Source: Butyrivibrio sp. LC3010 (lineage in GTDB: Bacteria > Bacillota > Clostridia > Lachnospirales > Lachnospiraceae). Taken from it: DNA of 64,000 bases. Where the stretch lies: positions 99,128 to 163,127 of the forward strand of contig NZ_AUJU01000010.1 in assembly GCF_000424385.1 (NCBI RefSeq), read 5' to 3'. Of the stretch, positions 1-8,308 are shown piece after piece; positions within the stretch are counted from its first letter, which is position 1, and the number at the start of each line of letters is the position of its first letter. The translations under genes were made by a program, and so were the position numbers. Below the pieces are notes generated by a model. That model searched no databases. It was not told where the DNA came from and saw only the letters and a list, made by a program, of their open reading frames with translations.

Positions 1-860
1 AAGCACTTCAGGAGAGGCGTATCGGCGAGATAGCGCAGAAAATTTACGAGCGCAAGGGCGTTAAGTTTGTAATGATTGCCGGACCCAGCTCATCAGGAAA
101 GACTTCATTTGCCAACAGACTTTCAATTCAGATGAGGACCTATGGATTAAATCCGCATCCCATAAGCCTTGATAACTATTTTGTTAACAGGGAAGATACA
201 CCTTTAAATGAGGATGGAAGCTATAATTTCGAATGTCTTGAGGCTCTCGATGTGGAGAAGTTTAATGAGGATATGGTGGATCTTCTAGACGGGAAAAGAG
301 TTGAGATGCCAACCTTCAATTTTGTTACCGGTAAGCGAGAGATGAATGGTGATTTCCTGCAGCTTGGGGACGAGGATGTTCTTGTAATCGAGGGAATTCA
401 CGGACTTAATGAGAAGATGAGTTATGCACTTCCGGCAGAGTCTAAATTCAAAATATATATCAGCGCATTGACTACTCTTAGCGTAGATGCCCATAACAGA
501 ATTCCGACCACAGATGGACGACTTATCAGAAGAATTGTACGCGATGCCAGAACCAGAGGTGCATCTGCAAAGTATACCATAGCCATGTGGGATTCTGTGC
601 GCAGAGGTGAGCACCTTAATATTTTCCCTTATCAGGAGAGTGCAGATGAGATGTTCAATTCAGCGCAGATTTATGAACTGGCGGTTTTGAAGCAATATGC
701 TGAGCCTCTGCTTTTTGCCATCAGAAAAGATGAGCCGGAGTATTTTGAGGCAAAACGTTTGTTGAAATTTCTCGACTACTTTGTGGCTGTTGATTCACAG
801 GCACTTCCCAAGAACTCCATAACAAGAGAGTTCGTAGGTGGCAGCTGCTTCAAGGTTTGA
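1..860 (+). CDS. Nucleoside (uridine) kinase-like protein, 5'-truncated by window edge
   Basis: The C-terminal part of a P-loop kinase of the uridine kinase/phosphoribulokinase family, expected to phosphorylate a nucleoside with a nucleoside triphosphate in the cytoplasm. The open frame runs in from the left edge (frame of base 3), so the ATG at 72 is internal: the codons before it read ALQERRIGEIAQKIYE and continue directly into the conserved domain. The Walker A motif GPSSSGKT follows at once, then ISLDNYF (substrate-site motif) and VLVIEGIHGLN (Walker B region). Related Clostridia proteins of about 550 aa carry an N-terminal TGS/threonyl-tRNA-synthetase-like region before this kinase domain; that part would lie outside the window. 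Ends at TGA 858-860 and is followed by a terminator. Family is confident, exact substrate is not. Confidence 0.85.
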   Translation, partial: ALQERRIGEIAQKIYERKGVKFVMIAGPSSSGKTSFANRLSIQMRTYGLNPHPISLDNYFVNREDTPLNEDGSYNFECLEALDVEKFNEDMVDLLDGKRVEMPTFNFVTGKREMNGDFLQLGDEDVLVIEGIHGLNEKMSYALPAESKFKIYISALTTLSVDAHNRIPTTDGRLIRRIVRDARTRGASAKYTIAMWDSVRRGEHLNIFPYQESADEMFNSAQIYELAVLKQYAEPLLFAIRKDEPEYFEAKRLLKFLDYFVAVDSQALPKNSITREFVGGSCFKV

Positions 861-883
861 TCTTGCCGCTAAATATGCAAAAC

Positions 884-920
884 AAAAAGGAACTGTTTCA
901 TTAGAGCAGTTCCTTTTTTT
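884..920 (+). terminator. Rho-independent terminator of the nucleoside kinase gene
   Basis: A 12-bp perfect stem, AAAAAGGAACTG (884-895) with CAGTTCCTTTTT (907-918), 11-base loop, ending in a run of T. It lies 24 bases after the stop codon. Confidence 0.9.
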
Positions 921-988
921 ACGCACAGATCCAGCTAAATAGCACATTTATATCTTAAAAAAGTGTATGTATTTAGAAAACAGCCACA

Positions 989-1828
989 TTATTGTATAAG
1001 AGCTTCAATATCTGAGAGTCTTACAGCTACTGTTTCACCTTTATTGGTTCCGCCTACAAGGATGCCTAAATAATTGCCGCTTAGGTCAAATACACCGCCT
1101 CCGGACATGCCATGGTGGGCGTCGCATCTCACATATATCATCTTGTAGCCGTAGTCTGAAACCATAATGTTTGGGTTTATTACGGGGCCATACACATATT
1201 TTATGCCTATTCCTGTGTTACTTCCATAATAGTCATAGTGCTGCTTTTCTTTTGCATTGACCTGATGGTCTGAGTCAAGTGCGATTATGGTTTCGCCCTT
1301 AATCTTGTCAAAAGAGGGCATTACATCAGGGTTAATATTCACTGCACGAAGATTTATGAGGTTATAGGGATCAATAGATGATGTATTAACGCTGAGTATG
1401 GCTGCATCGTAGGTTTCATCTGATGTAATAAGAGTTGCATCAGCAATTTTTCCATTGTAGAAAATTACAAAATGATTGTCTGTTGAATCCCAGTTTTTAA
1501 CCACATGCCCTGCTGTGATGATCAGTATCTGGTCTTTGTTTATGGAAAGAATATTGCCGCTTCCGTATTCTTTGCCAACCTGGACTTGAACAATGCTGGG
1601 GCGCTGGTTTAGGGCGGTAGCTATTATATCGCTGTCAGTATCAGATGAGGGAACAGTAAGTGGCGCTGTGAAAGCTCCGATGGATATCATGTCTTCTGCA
1701 ATTTCGTTTGGCATAGGACCGTTGGCGTGGGCAGAAAGAGGGTATATAAGAAAAAAAATAAACACTACGATTAATGTAATGCCTGTAGTATAAATTATTT
1801 TTATTGATGTCTTATTATTGGTATGCAT
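989..1828 (-). CDS. Secreted or membrane-anchored trypsin-like serine protease
   Basis: A 279-aa chymotrypsin-fold (S1-type) serine protease, probably extracytoplasmic. Residues about 9-35 form one hydrophobic segment (IIYTTGITLIVVFIFFLIYP) ending in LSAHANG, which could be a cleavable signal or an N-terminal anchor. The catalytic triad is visible: His108 in ITAGHVV, Asp141 in YDAAIL and Ser242 in GMSGGGVF, each in the usual surroundings. No PDZ domain follows, unlike HtrA/DegP, and the length fits a single protease domain. It is the only protein gene on this strand between the kinase and rnpB, so it seems to be a single transcription unit. The target is unknown; surface-protein processing is a guess. 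Confidence 0.85.
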   Translation of the reverse strand: MHTNNKTSIKIIYTTGITLIVVFIFFLIYPLSAHANGPMPNEIAEDMISIGAFTAPLTVPSSDTDSDIIATALNQRPSIVQVQVGKEYGSGNILSINKDQILIITAGHVVKNWDSTDNHFVIFYNGKIADATLITSDETYDAAILSVNTSSIDPYNLINLRAVNINPDVMPSFDKIKGETIIALDSDHQVNAKEKQHYDYYGSNTGIGIKYVYGPVINPNIMVSDYGYKMIYVRCDAHHGMSGGGVFDLSGNYLGILVGGTNKGETVAVRLSDIEALIQ

Positions 1829-1973
1829 TTTAAGATTATTAAAGATTGCTTTTTATAAACATTATGAATATGCACTGTGTGAATTCTACATGTCTATGTA
1901 CTGCATGATCTGTATATAGCAGGGCAACTCGTATTATCAGGAACAAGACCCTAAATGACCATGAATTTGTTTT

Positions 1974-2327
1974 TATGTATGAGCAGGCCTGTAAGCCGGG
2001 TTATGTCGAGAATGATCATCTATCTAGGACTGCCGTTACCGACAGCCTCAAGCGACCCACCTGAAAACGGACCGGGCCGGCCCATAGTTTTCTTTTTGGT
2101 CTTGCTTCGGATAGGGTTTACATGGCTACAGATGTTACCATCTGCACGGTGGTCTCTTACACCGCCTTTTCACCCTTACTCATAAAGAGCGGTTGTTTTC
2201 TGTTGCACTTTCCCGGGAGTCACCTCCGCCGGACGTTATCCGGTATCCTGCCCTACGAAGCCCGGACTTTCCTCACCCGCGCCCTTACGGGACTTGCGGC
2301 CGCGATCATTTGTCCTGCTCATACATA
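1974..2327 (-). ncRNA. rnpB: RNase P RNA (catalytic RNA of tRNA 5' maturation)
   Basis: Read on the minus strand, this 354-base stretch has the conserved RNase P segments: near the 5' end GAGGAAAGTCCGGGCT, and near the 3' end GACATAACCCGGCTTACAGG. The two ends pair in a long P1 helix (1975-1986 with 2315-2326, 12 of 12 bases, plus a further T-A pair). The ribozyme removes 5' leaders from precursor tRNAs together with RnpA. The layout looks like the A-type fold typical of Clostridia, although I did not fold the whole molecule. Open frames read on the plus strand here are shadows. Ends are set by P1 and could shift by a few bases. Confidence 0.96.
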
Positions 2328-2330
2328 GCA

Positions 2331-2358
2331 ATTTTAACAATGTAAAAAATATTGTCAA
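2331..2358 (-). promoter_or_regulatory. Sigma-A-type promoter of rnpB
   Basis: On the minus strand TTGACA (2358-2353), 16 bases, then TAAAAT (2336-2331). The expected start site falls right at the 5' arm of the RNase P P1 helix. Confidence 0.85.
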
Positions 2359-2403
2359 GGGCGACACGAAAACTTAAGAAATTCTTAATTTGAAAAAAAT
2401 CAC

Positions 2404-2432
2404 TTGATAAGAAAAGTCAGGTGTGATATATT
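2404..2432 (+). promoter_or_regulatory. Extended -10 promoter for the coiled-coil repeat protein gene
   Basis: TTGATA (2404-2409), 17 bases, TATATT (2427-2432) with a TG extension at 2424-2425. A direct repeat TTAAGA/TTAATT at 2374 and 2385 (11-bp period) lies just upstream of the -35 and may be an activator site. Confidence 0.7.
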
Positions 2433-2441
2433 CCTTGCTTG

Positions 2442-2481
2442 TCGGCAATCAGCCGATAGCAGTCCGGAGTTTCTCCGAGAC
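2442..2481 (+). other. Two small hairpins in the 5' untranslated leader
   Basis: TCGGC (2442-2446) pairs with GCCGA (2452-2456), and GTC-CGGAG (2462-2469) pairs with CTCCG-a-GAC (2473-2481). A run of T follows 8 bases after the second hairpin, too far for a standard terminator. The leader of about 95 bases could affect translation or RNA stability; no known riboswitch class is recognised. Confidence 0.4.
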
Positions 2482-2534
2482 GAATTCCATTTTTTTTACC
2501 AGATTATTTTTATGAAAGGCGGTTTTTATTTTTT

Positions 2535-5495
2535 ATGAGACCAATTAAACAAAGTAACTCGATGAAAGAGCTATTGAAGAAGCTCAAGCGTCACGATACC
2601 CTTGTGTTGGCATCAGGCGTTATAGCAACAACTTTATTATGTGGAGCATTCGTCTATGTGACAACACCGGCTATCAGCGCTGATGCTGCCAAGCAGGAGG
2701 TCAGAAGGGACTCTCTCGGGGTACAGAAAAAAGCAAGCTCACAGTTAAAAGAGATAGAAGATTATCTTGAAAAACTGGATAAAGTTGTGACAGAGAGCAG
2801 CAATCTTGTACAGGAGATTCAGACTGTTCAAAATGAGCAGAAGGAGCTGACTGAAAAGACTCTTGAAAGAGAAAAGACTCTGTCAGTAGAAAAAGACACT
2901 CATACTAAGACGGAAAAGGAAACAAGTACTGACTCATCAAAGGTTGTTGAAAGTATAAACGGCCTTGATAAAGATCTTAAACTCATCCATTCGGAAATAT
3001 CTTCCACAAGCGAACAGGTTAAAAAATTAAAGGAAAGCATGGATAAGGGCGGAAATACTGATGCCAATAAGGATAAGGAAAGTTTTGCCCAGATAACAAA
3101 TGCACTGGATGATATTAAAAAGAGCTGCGATAAGTCAGGCTCAAACGCTTCCGGAATTATTGAGCAGATTAGAGATATTAAAACTAATAATACAGATACT
3201 GAAAAGAAGACTACTGAATCACTTCAGACAATAATAAAGTCACTTGAGAAGGTTGACACAAAGGAAAACTTAACCAAGCTTGAAAATGATCTCAAAATAA
3301 CTCAGACCACATATATCAACATGCTTTCAGATGTTTCAAAGGATGTAGGTAAAACCAATGACAATGTAAAGAAAGTCAGGGAATCTGTTAGCAAGGTAAT
3401 GGACAGAGTAGGAGATGTGGACAATAACATAAACAAAGTCCGTGATGTTCAGGAAACTACTAATAGTAAGGTGGATGATGTTCGCGGAACCCAGAACGTG
3501 ACAAACAGCAAAATTGATGATGTCCGAGGAACACAGGATACAACCAACAACAAAATCGATGATGTCCGAGGAACACAGGATACAACCAACAACAAAATCG
3601 ATGATGTCCGAGGAACACAGGATACAACAAACAACAAGATTGATGATGTTCGTGGAACTCAGGATACAACAAACAACAAGATAGATGATGTCAGAGGAAC
3701 TCAGAATGTAACAAATTCCAAAGTTGATGAAGTCAGAAAAGCCCAGGATGAAACAAATTCAAAGGTGGATGGTATTCGCGGGACCCAGGATGAGACCAAT
3801 TCAAAGGTCGATAATATCCGCGAGGTTCAGGATGTTACAAATGATAAGATTGATAAGGTCAACGAAAACCTTAATGAAACTAATTTAAAAGTTGATGATG
3901 TTCGGGAAACTCAGAATGTCACGAATGATAAAGTTGATAAAGTCCACGATACTCAGAATGAAACAAATTCAAAGGTGGATGAAGTTCGGGAAAACCAGTA
4001 TGGTACAAATGGAAAAATTGATGAAGTCCGCGTAGCGCAGGAAGGGACAGACAGCAAAATTCAGGATGTTCGCAATGCTCAGGATGGTACAAACTCAAAG
4101 ATAGATGATGTTAAGAATGCGCAGAGCGGCACAGACTCAAAGATTGATGAAGTAAGGAATGCTCAGGCTGGAACGAATTCAAAAATCGATGAAATCAAAA
4201 GAAGCCAGAGCGGAACAGATGGCAGGATTACTACAATTGTCAGAAATGTTGATACTGTAAGCGCCGATGTCGCAAGCATGAACAAAAGTCTTTCTGAAAT
4301 GAAAAGCAAGCTGGAAAATAATGAAAAACAGATGAAACAGCTTGCTTCAAGGCTTGACCAGGTTTTTCAATCATCGGGCAGTAATCGTAGTAAACTGGCA
4401 TCCATACTGTCCGATCTTGGTGGCTACAATGCTCCAAAGGATGCAACTATCAGCTCATTAATCGGGAAGATAAATCTTATTCCTGCAGCAGTTATAAAAG
4501 CAGGGACTAAATCATGTGAATATCATAATCATACTGATGGAAAAAATACTATTAAAGCCGAGACCTGCAATCATTCAGGTGGCTGTTTTACTGTAGCCGT
4601 CAATCATAAACATACACTGGCATGTTACAACGATAAAGTGGTATTTATATACACACCGAAGGTCAGAGTATTAAATGCAGGAGGAAAGTCAGATGTTATC
4701 ACTACAAATCCTAAGTATGGAGATGAAATAGAATGCTGTGAATGTCACAAGCAATTACAATCCTTGAATGGACACACGCATACGGCAAGGACTATAGGTG
4801 AGGCACAGCAAAAGGGTACTAACGTCATTGAAAAAAATGAGAAGGTACTTATATGCAATAAGACAGATAAAACACCGGAGTATTGGATTCCGAACTGCGG
4901 TTATACAAGTGGTCAGATTACCAAAATGACCATAACTTATCCCAAAAAGTACAATATCAATCCTAATGTCTTATTATCCAAAATAGCAGTAGCAGGTGAC
5001 AGAGAAATTGATAAGAGCCTGTTTGATTTTGACATGGACGGCTATAGCGACTCTGAGGCAGATATTGACTATGAATACTCAGAGGAAGATAATTATGATC
5101 CATTTGAGGGTTTGATACCTGAACAAAATGATAATCAGTGCGAAGAACAAAATAGTGAATCTGAGGATAATATTAAAAATGATGAAGCTGTGAGCGACGG
5201 TAATACCAATGAATCTGAGGTTGTGCATAGTGAGGAAAATGTTGATGTAAATGCTGCAGACTCAGGGACTACCGGAGATGGGGATAGCGCTGATTTAAAA
5301 ATGGTAGACCCCGGAACCCCGGCTGAAGAAAATAATTTGGATATAAATGCAGATGTTCCCGGGACTCGAAAAGAAGAGAATAATCCGGAAGCTGATGCCG
5401 GTGAAACTCAATCTGAGGTTAGCAGCGGTGAAAATATGGAAACTGTCAAATTTAATATTGGTGACTTGGACTTTGATAATGATATATTGCCCTAA
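2535..5495 (+). CDS. Large membrane-anchored coiled-coil repeat protein with Cys/His-rich domain, function unknown
   Basis: A 986-aa protein I do not recognise as a named family. Residues about 22-45 are a single hydrophobic segment after a basic N-terminus, suggesting a type II anchor or signal. Residues about 50-295 are charged and helix-prone. Residues 296-561 hold 19 units of 14 residues (type NSKVDDVRGTQNVT), equal to two heptads each, with Val/Ile in one pair of core positions and Gln/Thr in the other: a long regular coiled coil with alternating apolar and polar layers. Residues about 640-800 carry many Cys and His (for example CEYHNHTDGK, CNHSGGC, ECCECHK), a possible metal-binding or disulfide-linked domain of a type seen in other Lachnospiraceae surface proteins. 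The last 150 residues are strongly acidic. The start at 2535 has AAAGGCGG upstream. It has its own promoter and precedes, but is probably not cotranscribed with, the GTPase gene. Confidence 0.75.
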   Translation: MRPIKQSNSMKELLKKLKRHDTLVLASGVIATTLLCGAFVYVTTPAISADAAKQEVRRDSLGVQKKASSQLKEIEDYLEKLDKVVTESSNLVQEIQTVQNEQKELTEKTLEREKTLSVEKDTHTKTEKETSTDSSKVVESINGLDKDLKLIHSEISSTSEQVKKLKESMDKGGNTDANKDKESFAQITNALDDIKKSCDKSGSNASGIIEQIRDIKTNNTDTEKKTTESLQTIIKSLEKVDTKENLTKLENDLKITQTTYINMLSDVSKDVGKTNDNVKKVRESVSKVMDRVGDVDNNINKVRDVQETTNSKVDDVRGTQNVTNSKIDDVRGTQDTTNNKIDDVRGTQDTTNNKIDDVRGTQDTTNNKIDDVRGTQDTTNNKIDDVRGTQNVTNSKVDEVRKAQDETNSKVDGIRGTQDETNSKVDNIREVQDVTNDKIDKVNENLNETNLKVDDVRETQNVTNDKVDKVHDTQNETNSKVDEVRENQYGTNGKIDEVRVAQEGTDSKIQDVRNAQDGTNSKIDDVKNAQSGTDSKIDEVRNAQAGTNSKIDEIKRSQSGTDGRITTIVRNVDTVSADVASMNKSLSEMKSKLENNEKQMKQLASRLDQVFQSSGSNRSKLASILSDLGGYNAPKDATISSLIGKINLIPAAVIKAGTKSCEYHNHTDGKNTIKAETCNHSGGCFTVAVNHKHTLACYNDKVVFIYTPKVRVLNAGGKSDVITTNPKYGDEIECCECHKQLQSLNGHTHTARTIGEAQQKGTNVIEKNEKVLICNKTDKTPEYWIPNCGYTSGQITKMTITYPKKYNINPNVLLSKIAVAGDREIDKSLFDFDMDGYSDSEADIDYEYSEEDNYDPFEGLIPEQNDNQCEEQNSESEDNIKNDEAVSDGNTNESEVVHSEENVDVNAADSGTTGDGDSADLKMVDPGTPAEENNLDINADVPGTRKEENNPEADAGETQSEVSSGENMETVKFNIGDLDFDNDILP
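3420..4217 (+). repeat. 19 in-frame tandem repeats of 42 bp
   Basis: The stretch is exactly 19 x 42 bases. Units 3 to 6 are nearly identical at the DNA level, while outer units have diverged, showing older duplication plus recent expansion or conversion in the middle. All units keep the protein reading frame. Confidence 0.92.
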
Positions 5496-5645
5496 ACTGT
5501 AGAAATATTTGCGCTGATATTGGTTGTTATAATAGCTAAGGCTAACTGAAAATCTTGACATCTAATTGTGGCTGGCTATAAAATATGCCTTGTACGATAT
5601 AGAAGTTTGTGCACATTCTAATAGAAAGAACGGAGTGTGATTAAG

Positions 5646-7019
5646 ATGACAAAGATTGACATTATATCCGGCTTCCTTGGCGCAGGGAAGACGACACTTA
5701 TAAAAAAACTTCTGAAGGAAGCGCTTGCAGGTACTAAAACAGTACTTATCGAGAATGAATTTGGCGAAATCGGAATTGATGGTGGCTTCTTAAAGGAGTC
5801 AGGCATTGATATCAGAGAGATGAATTCAGGATGTATCTGCTGTTCTCTTGTGGGAGACTTTGGAACATCCCTTAAGGAAGTAATGGATACATATTCTCCT
5901 GAGAGAATTCTGATTGAGCCCTCAGGCGTAGGTAAGCTTTCAGATGTTATGCGCGCTATCCAGAATGTAGCTGATGGTGAGGATGAGCTTTCCATGAACA
6001 GCGCAGTAACAGTTGTTGATGTCAGCAAGGCTAAGATTTACATCAAAAACTTTGGCGAATTCTTTACAAACCAGATTGAAAATGCAGGAACCATTCTTCT
6101 TACAAGAACAGATAAGGCAGATTCTGCTAAGATTGAGGCTGCTGTAGAACTTATCCGTCAGCATAATCCTAAGGCTACAATCATCACAACACCTTTGGAT
6201 CAGCTTGATGGTAAGGAAATACTTGATACCTTCGAGGGCAATCATGACCTTGAGGCTGAGCTCTTAAAGGAAGTTCTTGCACAGAAGGCTGATGAGCATC
6301 ATCATCATCACGATCATGGTTCAGAGAAATTTACTGATGAAGAAGGCGTAACTGTTTACAGAGCACATAAGCATGATCATGACGAGGATGAACATGACCA
6401 TGAACACCATCACGATCATGATGAGCACGATCACGAGCATGAGCATCATCACGATCATGATGAGCACGATCACGAGCATGAGCATCATCACGACCATGAT
6501 GAGCACGATCACGAGCATGAGCATCATCACGACCATGATGAGCATGATCACGAGCATGAGCACCATCACGATCATGATGAGCACGATCACGAGCATGAGC
6601 ATCATCACGATCATGATGAGCACGATCACGAGCATGAGCATCATCACGACCATGATGAGCACGATCACGAGCATGAGCATCATCACGATCATGATGAGCA
6701 TGATCACGAGCATCACCATCATCACCACGATGCTGATGATATTTTCACCAGCTGGGGAATGGAAACTCCTGCTAAGTATAACAAGGAAGAGATTGAAGCA
6801 ATGCTTTCAAGACTCGAAGAAGAGGAGAACTTCGGTGTTGTACTTCGTGCAAAAGGAATGGTTCCCAATGAGAACGGCGGATGGATTGAATTTGACTATG
6901 TTCCCGGTGAACCTGTTGTGAGAGATGGTGCAGCTGATGTTACAGGTAAATTCTGTGTAATAGGCGCTGAGCTCAATCAGGACAATCTTGAAAAATTGTT
7001 CCGTAGAAAAACTGTATAA
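5646..7019 (+). CDS. COG0523/CobW-family GTPase, putative metallochaperone with long His-rich insert
   Basis: A G3E GTPase of the CobW/YciC/ZNG1 group; members deliver metals such as zinc or cobalt to client proteins using GTP. Visible motifs: P-loop GFLGAGKTT near the N-terminus, the family hallmark GCICC (Cys63, Cys65, Cys66) that binds metal, EPSGVG as Walker B-like site and TRTD as the base-recognition motif. A CobW C-terminal domain closes the protein (about residues 375-457). Between the two lies a very long His/Asp/Glu region with eight 13-residue repeats (residues 254-357) plus flanking His runs, far longer than usual and able to bind many metal ions. Start: ATG 5646 fits the GGAG box at 5632; a GTG at 5637 in the same frame lies too close to it. 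The next gene encodes a related GTPase, so the pair probably works in metal supply. The metal is unproven; zinc is the likeliest. Confidence 0.9.
   Translation: MTKIDIISGFLGAGKTTLIKKLLKEALAGTKTVLIENEFGEIGIDGGFLKESGIDIREMNSGCICCSLVGDFGTSLKEVMDTYSPERILIEPSGVGKLSDVMRAIQNVADGEDELSMNSAVTVVDVSKAKIYIKNFGEFFTNQIENAGTILLTRTDKADSAKIEAAVELIRQHNPKATIITTPLDQLDGKEILDTFEGNHDLEAELLKEVLAQKADEHHHHHDHGSEKFTDEEGVTVYRAHKHDHDEDEHDHEHHHDHDEHDHEHEHHHDHDEHDHEHEHHHDHDEHDHEHEHHHDHDEHDHEHEHHHDHDEHDHEHEHHHDHDEHDHEHEHHHDHDEHDHEHEHHHDHDEHDHEHHHHHHDADDIFTSWGMETPAKYNKEEIEAMLSRLEEEENFGVVLRAKGMVPNENGGWIEFDYVPGEPVVRDGAADVTGKFCVIGAELNQDNLEKLFRRKTV
6405..6716 (+). repeat. Eight tandem 39-bp repeats coding for the His-rich segment
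   Basis: Eight units of 39 bases code for HHHDHDEHDHEHE (the last ends in HH). They differ only by synonymous C/T changes, which points to recent expansion under selection for the amino acid sequence. Copy number is likely to vary between strains. Confidence 0.93.
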
Positions 7020-7050
7020 GAGTAGTATTGTTTCGATGATAAATCTAATA

Positions 7051-7073
7051 TCCCCCGCTTTATCAGCGGGGGA
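7051..7073 (+). terminator. GC-rich hairpin between the two GTPase genes (possible terminator)
   Basis: TCCCCCGCT (7051-7059) pairs perfectly with AGCGGGGGA (7065-7073), followed by only three T. It may terminate weakly or protect the 3' end of the upstream message. A very similar hairpin occurs at 43055-43078. Confidence 0.6.
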
Positions 7074-7107
7074 TTTGGACATTTGGAAGGAGTCTGCTTA
7101 GGATTTA

Positions 7108-8076
7108 ATGTTTGGAAGGAAAAGAGAAAAGAAAATGAAACCAGTATATGTAATAAATGGATTTCTTGACAGTGGCAAGACAGATTTCTTTAAGTATACA
7201 CTGCAGCAGCCATACTTTAAGACCAAAGGTGAAACTCTGCTTATCGTATGTGAAGATGGTGAGAATGAATATGATGAGAAATTCCTTGCTGCTACAAATA
7301 CCATTTTAGAAAAAATAGAAGATGAAGAGGATTTTACTCCTGCAACTCTTATGGCTCTTGAAGCAAAATACGATCCTGAAAGAGTGCTTATTGAATATAA
7401 TGGCATGTGGAATTTTAAGAATTTCCGTATTCCGAAGGCATGGAGACTTGAGCAGCAGATTACAATAATTGATGCATCAAGCTTTGAACTGTATTTCACT
7501 AATATGAAATCATTGCTTTCAGAACAACTTAGAAATTCAGAACTTATTCTGTTCAACAGATGTGATGGAATCGAGGATCTTGCTACCTTCAAGAGAAATG
7601 TTAAGGCTATCAATCAGAAGGCAGATATTATTTTTGAGGACATGAATGGAGAAGTTGATGTTACTCTTGATGAGGACCTGCCATTTGATCTTAATCAGGA
7701 TCCAATTGAACTTAATAACTTTGGATATGGCATGTTTTATCTTGATGCCCTTGAGCATGTAGATCGTTATGATGGTAAGAAAGTTAAATTTACAGCTATG
7801 GTCGCAAAGCCTTTTGATATGGCGGACAATGCATTTGTTCCGGGAAGAATGGCTATGACCTGTTGTGCAGAGGATATGCAGTTTTTGGGATTTAAGTGTG
7901 AATATGACAAGGCTTCAGAGCTTAAGGAAAAAGAATGGATAAATATCACGGCTGAAGTAAGAAAAGCCCTTGTTCCTGAGTATGAGGGAGTAGGAGCGCT
8001 GCTTAATGTTGTTGAGCTTGAGCATACATCAGAGCCCAAAAATCCTGTTATAGATTTTTCAAATCCTAATGTATAG
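7108..8076 (+). CDS. CobW-like GTPase fused to a DUF1980/TIGR03943-like C-terminal domain
   Basis: A 322-aa protein (313 aa if it starts at ATG 7135, which matches the usual family N-terminus MKPVYVINGF; neither start has an ideal ribosome site). The N-terminal half is a COG0523-like GTPase: P-loop GFLDSGKT, IEYNGMW in place of the ExxG motif, and FNRCD as base-recognition motif. The metal-binding CxCC hallmark is missing at its usual place. From about residue 215 on (YLDALEHVDRYDGKKVKF, then RMAMTCCAEDMQFLGFKC) it resembles the C-terminal domain of the YcgQ/TIGR03943 proteins that accompany YcgR-type permeases in zinc regulons. The paired Cys in TCCAED may bind metal. Coupled by position to the His-rich GTPase, it is probably a partner in metal trafficking. 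Domain assignment of the second half is by eye. Confidence 0.75.
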   Translation: MFGRKREKKMKPVYVINGFLDSGKTDFFKYTLQQPYFKTKGETLLIVCEDGENEYDEKFLAATNTILEKIEDEEDFTPATLMALEAKYDPERVLIEYNGMWNFKNFRIPKAWRLEQQITIIDASSFELYFTNMKSLLSEQLRNSELILFNRCDGIEDLATFKRNVKAINQKADIIFEDMNGEVDVTLDEDLPFDLNQDPIELNNFGYGMFYLDALEHVDRYDGKKVKFTAMVAKPFDMADNAFVPGRMAMTCCAEDMQFLGFKCEYDKASELKEKEWINITAEVRKALVPEYEGVGALLNVVELEHTSEPKNPVIDFSNPNV

Positions 8077-8232
8077 GTTGTTGTTTTTCTTCAGAAAAAC
8101 AACAACCGTACTGGACCAGGTCCTCGCAAAGCGAGGGGCGTGTCCTGCGGAACGCAGGATTCTTGTGGGCGATTACCTTATTGCCCACAAGAAGTCTTTT
8201 GTTGTTTTTCTTCAGAAAAACAAAAACCGTAC
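8077..8232 (+). repeat. Composite palindromic intergenic repeat
   Basis: A perfect 13-bp hairpin (GTTGTTGTTTTTC, loop TTCA, GAAAAACAACAAC) at 8077-8106 is repeated as a direct copy with small changes at about 8198-8228. Between them lie three more hairpins: CCTCGC/GCGAGG, TCCTGCG/CGCAGGA and CTTGTGGGC/GCCCACAAG. The block separates the GTPase gene from the convergent rpsT and contains no plausible gene. Confidence 0.7.
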
Positions 8233-8248
8233 AAAACAAAAGTAATAA

Positions 8249-8290
8249 AAAATACCTCAGATATCGGTGAGAAGATATCTGAGGTATTTT
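8249..8290 (-). terminator. Bidirectional terminator between the GTPase gene and rpsT
   Basis: A 17-bp perfect stem, AAAATACCTCAGATATC (8249-8265) with its complement at 8274-8290. It has A runs on the left and T runs on the right, so it can stop transcription from both sides; it is closest to rpsT. Confidence 0.92.
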
Positions 8291-8308
8291 AATATTATTT
8301 ATTTTAAA

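Noticed and set aside
1955..2328. Open frames on the plus strand (76 and 68 aa)
   Set aside because: They lie within the RNase P RNA gene on the opposite strand, without ribosome sites.
2442..2489. Riboswitch in the leader of the repeat-protein gene
   Set aside because: Only two short hairpins without a known aptamer pattern.
3449..3672. Minus-strand frames of about 60-70 aa inside the repeat protein gene
   Set aside because: Produced by the 42-bp tandem repeat read backwards; the plus frame is clearly coding.
6321..6921. Long frames in other registers across the His-codon repeats
   Set aside because: Artefacts of the 39-bp repeat; products are runs of Met/Ile/Val or Thr/Ile/Met, with no start signal.
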